The notes under the pieces: model-generated
What the model saw: only the letters and a program-made list of their open reading frames with translations
What the model was told of the DNA's origin: nothing
Databases searched by the model: none
Shown: positions 63,563-64,000 of the stretch, piece after piece
Layout of the letters: every line of letters starts with the position of its first letter
How positions within the stretch are numbered: the stretch's first letter is position 1
Translations under genes and position numbers: made by a program
NCBI RefSeq assembly: GCF_042432815.1
Contig: NZ_JBHLWM010000003.1
Location: 248,001 to 312,000 of the forward strand
Source of the DNA: Rhodopseudomonas telluris
GTDB taxonomy: Bacteria; Pseudomonadota; Alphaproteobacteria; Rhizobiales; Xanthobacteraceae
DNA length: 64,000 nucleotides
Direction: 5' to 3'

Positions 63563-64000
63563 TCATGTGCGCCTCGTGCGGATCGGCGCGGCGTCGTTGC
63601 GATCCGCCGCGCCCCAGCCTTCGGCGCCGATCAGCGGCACGAAGCGAACGTCGGTGAGGGTCTCGACGGAGAGCTCGGTTTCGGACGCGCGCGTGACGCG
63701 CAGCAGTTTCTGGGCCAGCTGATCGGTACCGACAGGCATCACCAGCCGGCCGCCGACCGCGAGCTGCGCCTTCAGCGACTCCGGCACCTGCGGCCCGCCG
63801 GCCGCCACCACGATCGCGTCGTAGGGCGCATGCTCGGGACAGCCACGACTGCCGTCCCCCTGCCGCACCTCGACGTTGCGAATGCCGAGTGACGCGAGGG
63901 TCGCGCGGGCACGCTCGGCCAGGGGCGCCAGGCGCTCGATGCTGATCACTTCGCTGGCGATTCCGGCCAGCACCGCCGCCGCATAGCCGGAGCCGGTGCC
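63563..64000 (-). CDS. pcm: Protein-L-isoaspartate O-methyltransferase, 5' end outside window
   Basis: SAM-dependent enzyme that repairs isoaspartyl residues in damaged proteins. Only the C-terminal 145 or so residues are in the window. The frame continues to the right edge, where motif I reads GTGSGYAAAVLA. GDGSRGCPEHAPYDAIVVAAGGPQVPESLKAQLAVGGRLVMPVG is the typical core. The family is about 215 residues, so about 70 are missing. Neighbour relation with the Usp gene is same strand, 136 bases apart. Confidence 0.9.
   Translation of the reverse strand, partial: GTGSGYAAAVLAGIASEVISIERLAPLAERARATLASLGIRNVEVRQGDGSRGCPEHAPYDAIVVAAGGPQVPESLKAQLAVGGRLVMPVGTDQLAQKLLRVTRASETELSVETLTDVRFVPLIGAEGWGAADRNDAAPIRTRRT

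Overview
The window is high-GC, gene-dense alphaproteobacterial chromosome. It most resembles Rhodopseudomonas palustris or a close member of the Bradyrhizobium group (Nitrobacteraceae). The strongest marker is a PAS-GGDEF-EAL phosphodiesterase directly abutting a BLUF photoreceptor, the PapA/PapB pair described from R. palustris. Supporting signs are a PhaR/PhaA/PhaB polyhydroxybutyrate set, an alphaproteobacterial porin, and several families of nested palindromic intergenic repeats of the kind scattered through Bradyrhizobium-group genomes. I see no phage, insertion sequence, integrase or CRISPR array.

Layout. 1-9 kb: a DMT exporter cut by the window edge, ispG, an Na+/H+ antiporter, papA-papB, a DUF1345 membrane protein with a short-chain prenyl diphosphate synthase, mtgA and rpmF. 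9-12 kb: two small hypotheticals and a second GGDEF-EAL protein with degenerate signature motifs. 12-16 kb: phaR divergent from phaA, then phaB behind a strong terminator, then an EamA exporter. 16-23 kb: a His-rich exported peptide, a retropepsin-like protease, the helicase hrpB (carrying an in-frame repeat-like segment), an acyltransferase and an acetyl-CoA hydrolase/CoA-transferase. 23-31 kb: porin, MarR regulator, tRNA-Leu(CAA), dsbB, an AbrB-family membrane protein, an lrgA-lrgB pair and an esterase. 31-39 kb: a chemoreceptor, an AI-2E-type permease and a LysR/dctA/allE/allA ureide cluster.

39-54 kb is a flagellar filament and hook block. On the minus strand are fliC, fliD and fliS with an ECF sigma gene. 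On the plus strand are flgD, flgE, two small chaperone-like genes, flgK and flgL. Between the two arms lies a compact three-gene operon: a large HAD-fold protein, a protein with a glycosyltransferase-like core, and a formyltransferase-like protein. The usual catalytic motifs are altered in all three. I infer a flagellar surface-modification system; this is the best candidate in the window for something not well described.

54-64 kb: an HNH endonuclease, cysK, the glgC-glgA glycogen operon, an FdhF/YdeP-type molybdopterin oxidoreductase, a PfkB kinase, a tandem universal stress protein, and a protein-L-isoaspartate methyltransferase that runs off the right edge.

Several genes fit a phototroph that stores carbon: PHB and glycogen synthesis, a CoA-transferase, light-controlled c-di-GMP turnover and flagellar motility. 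Regulatory links between them are inference.
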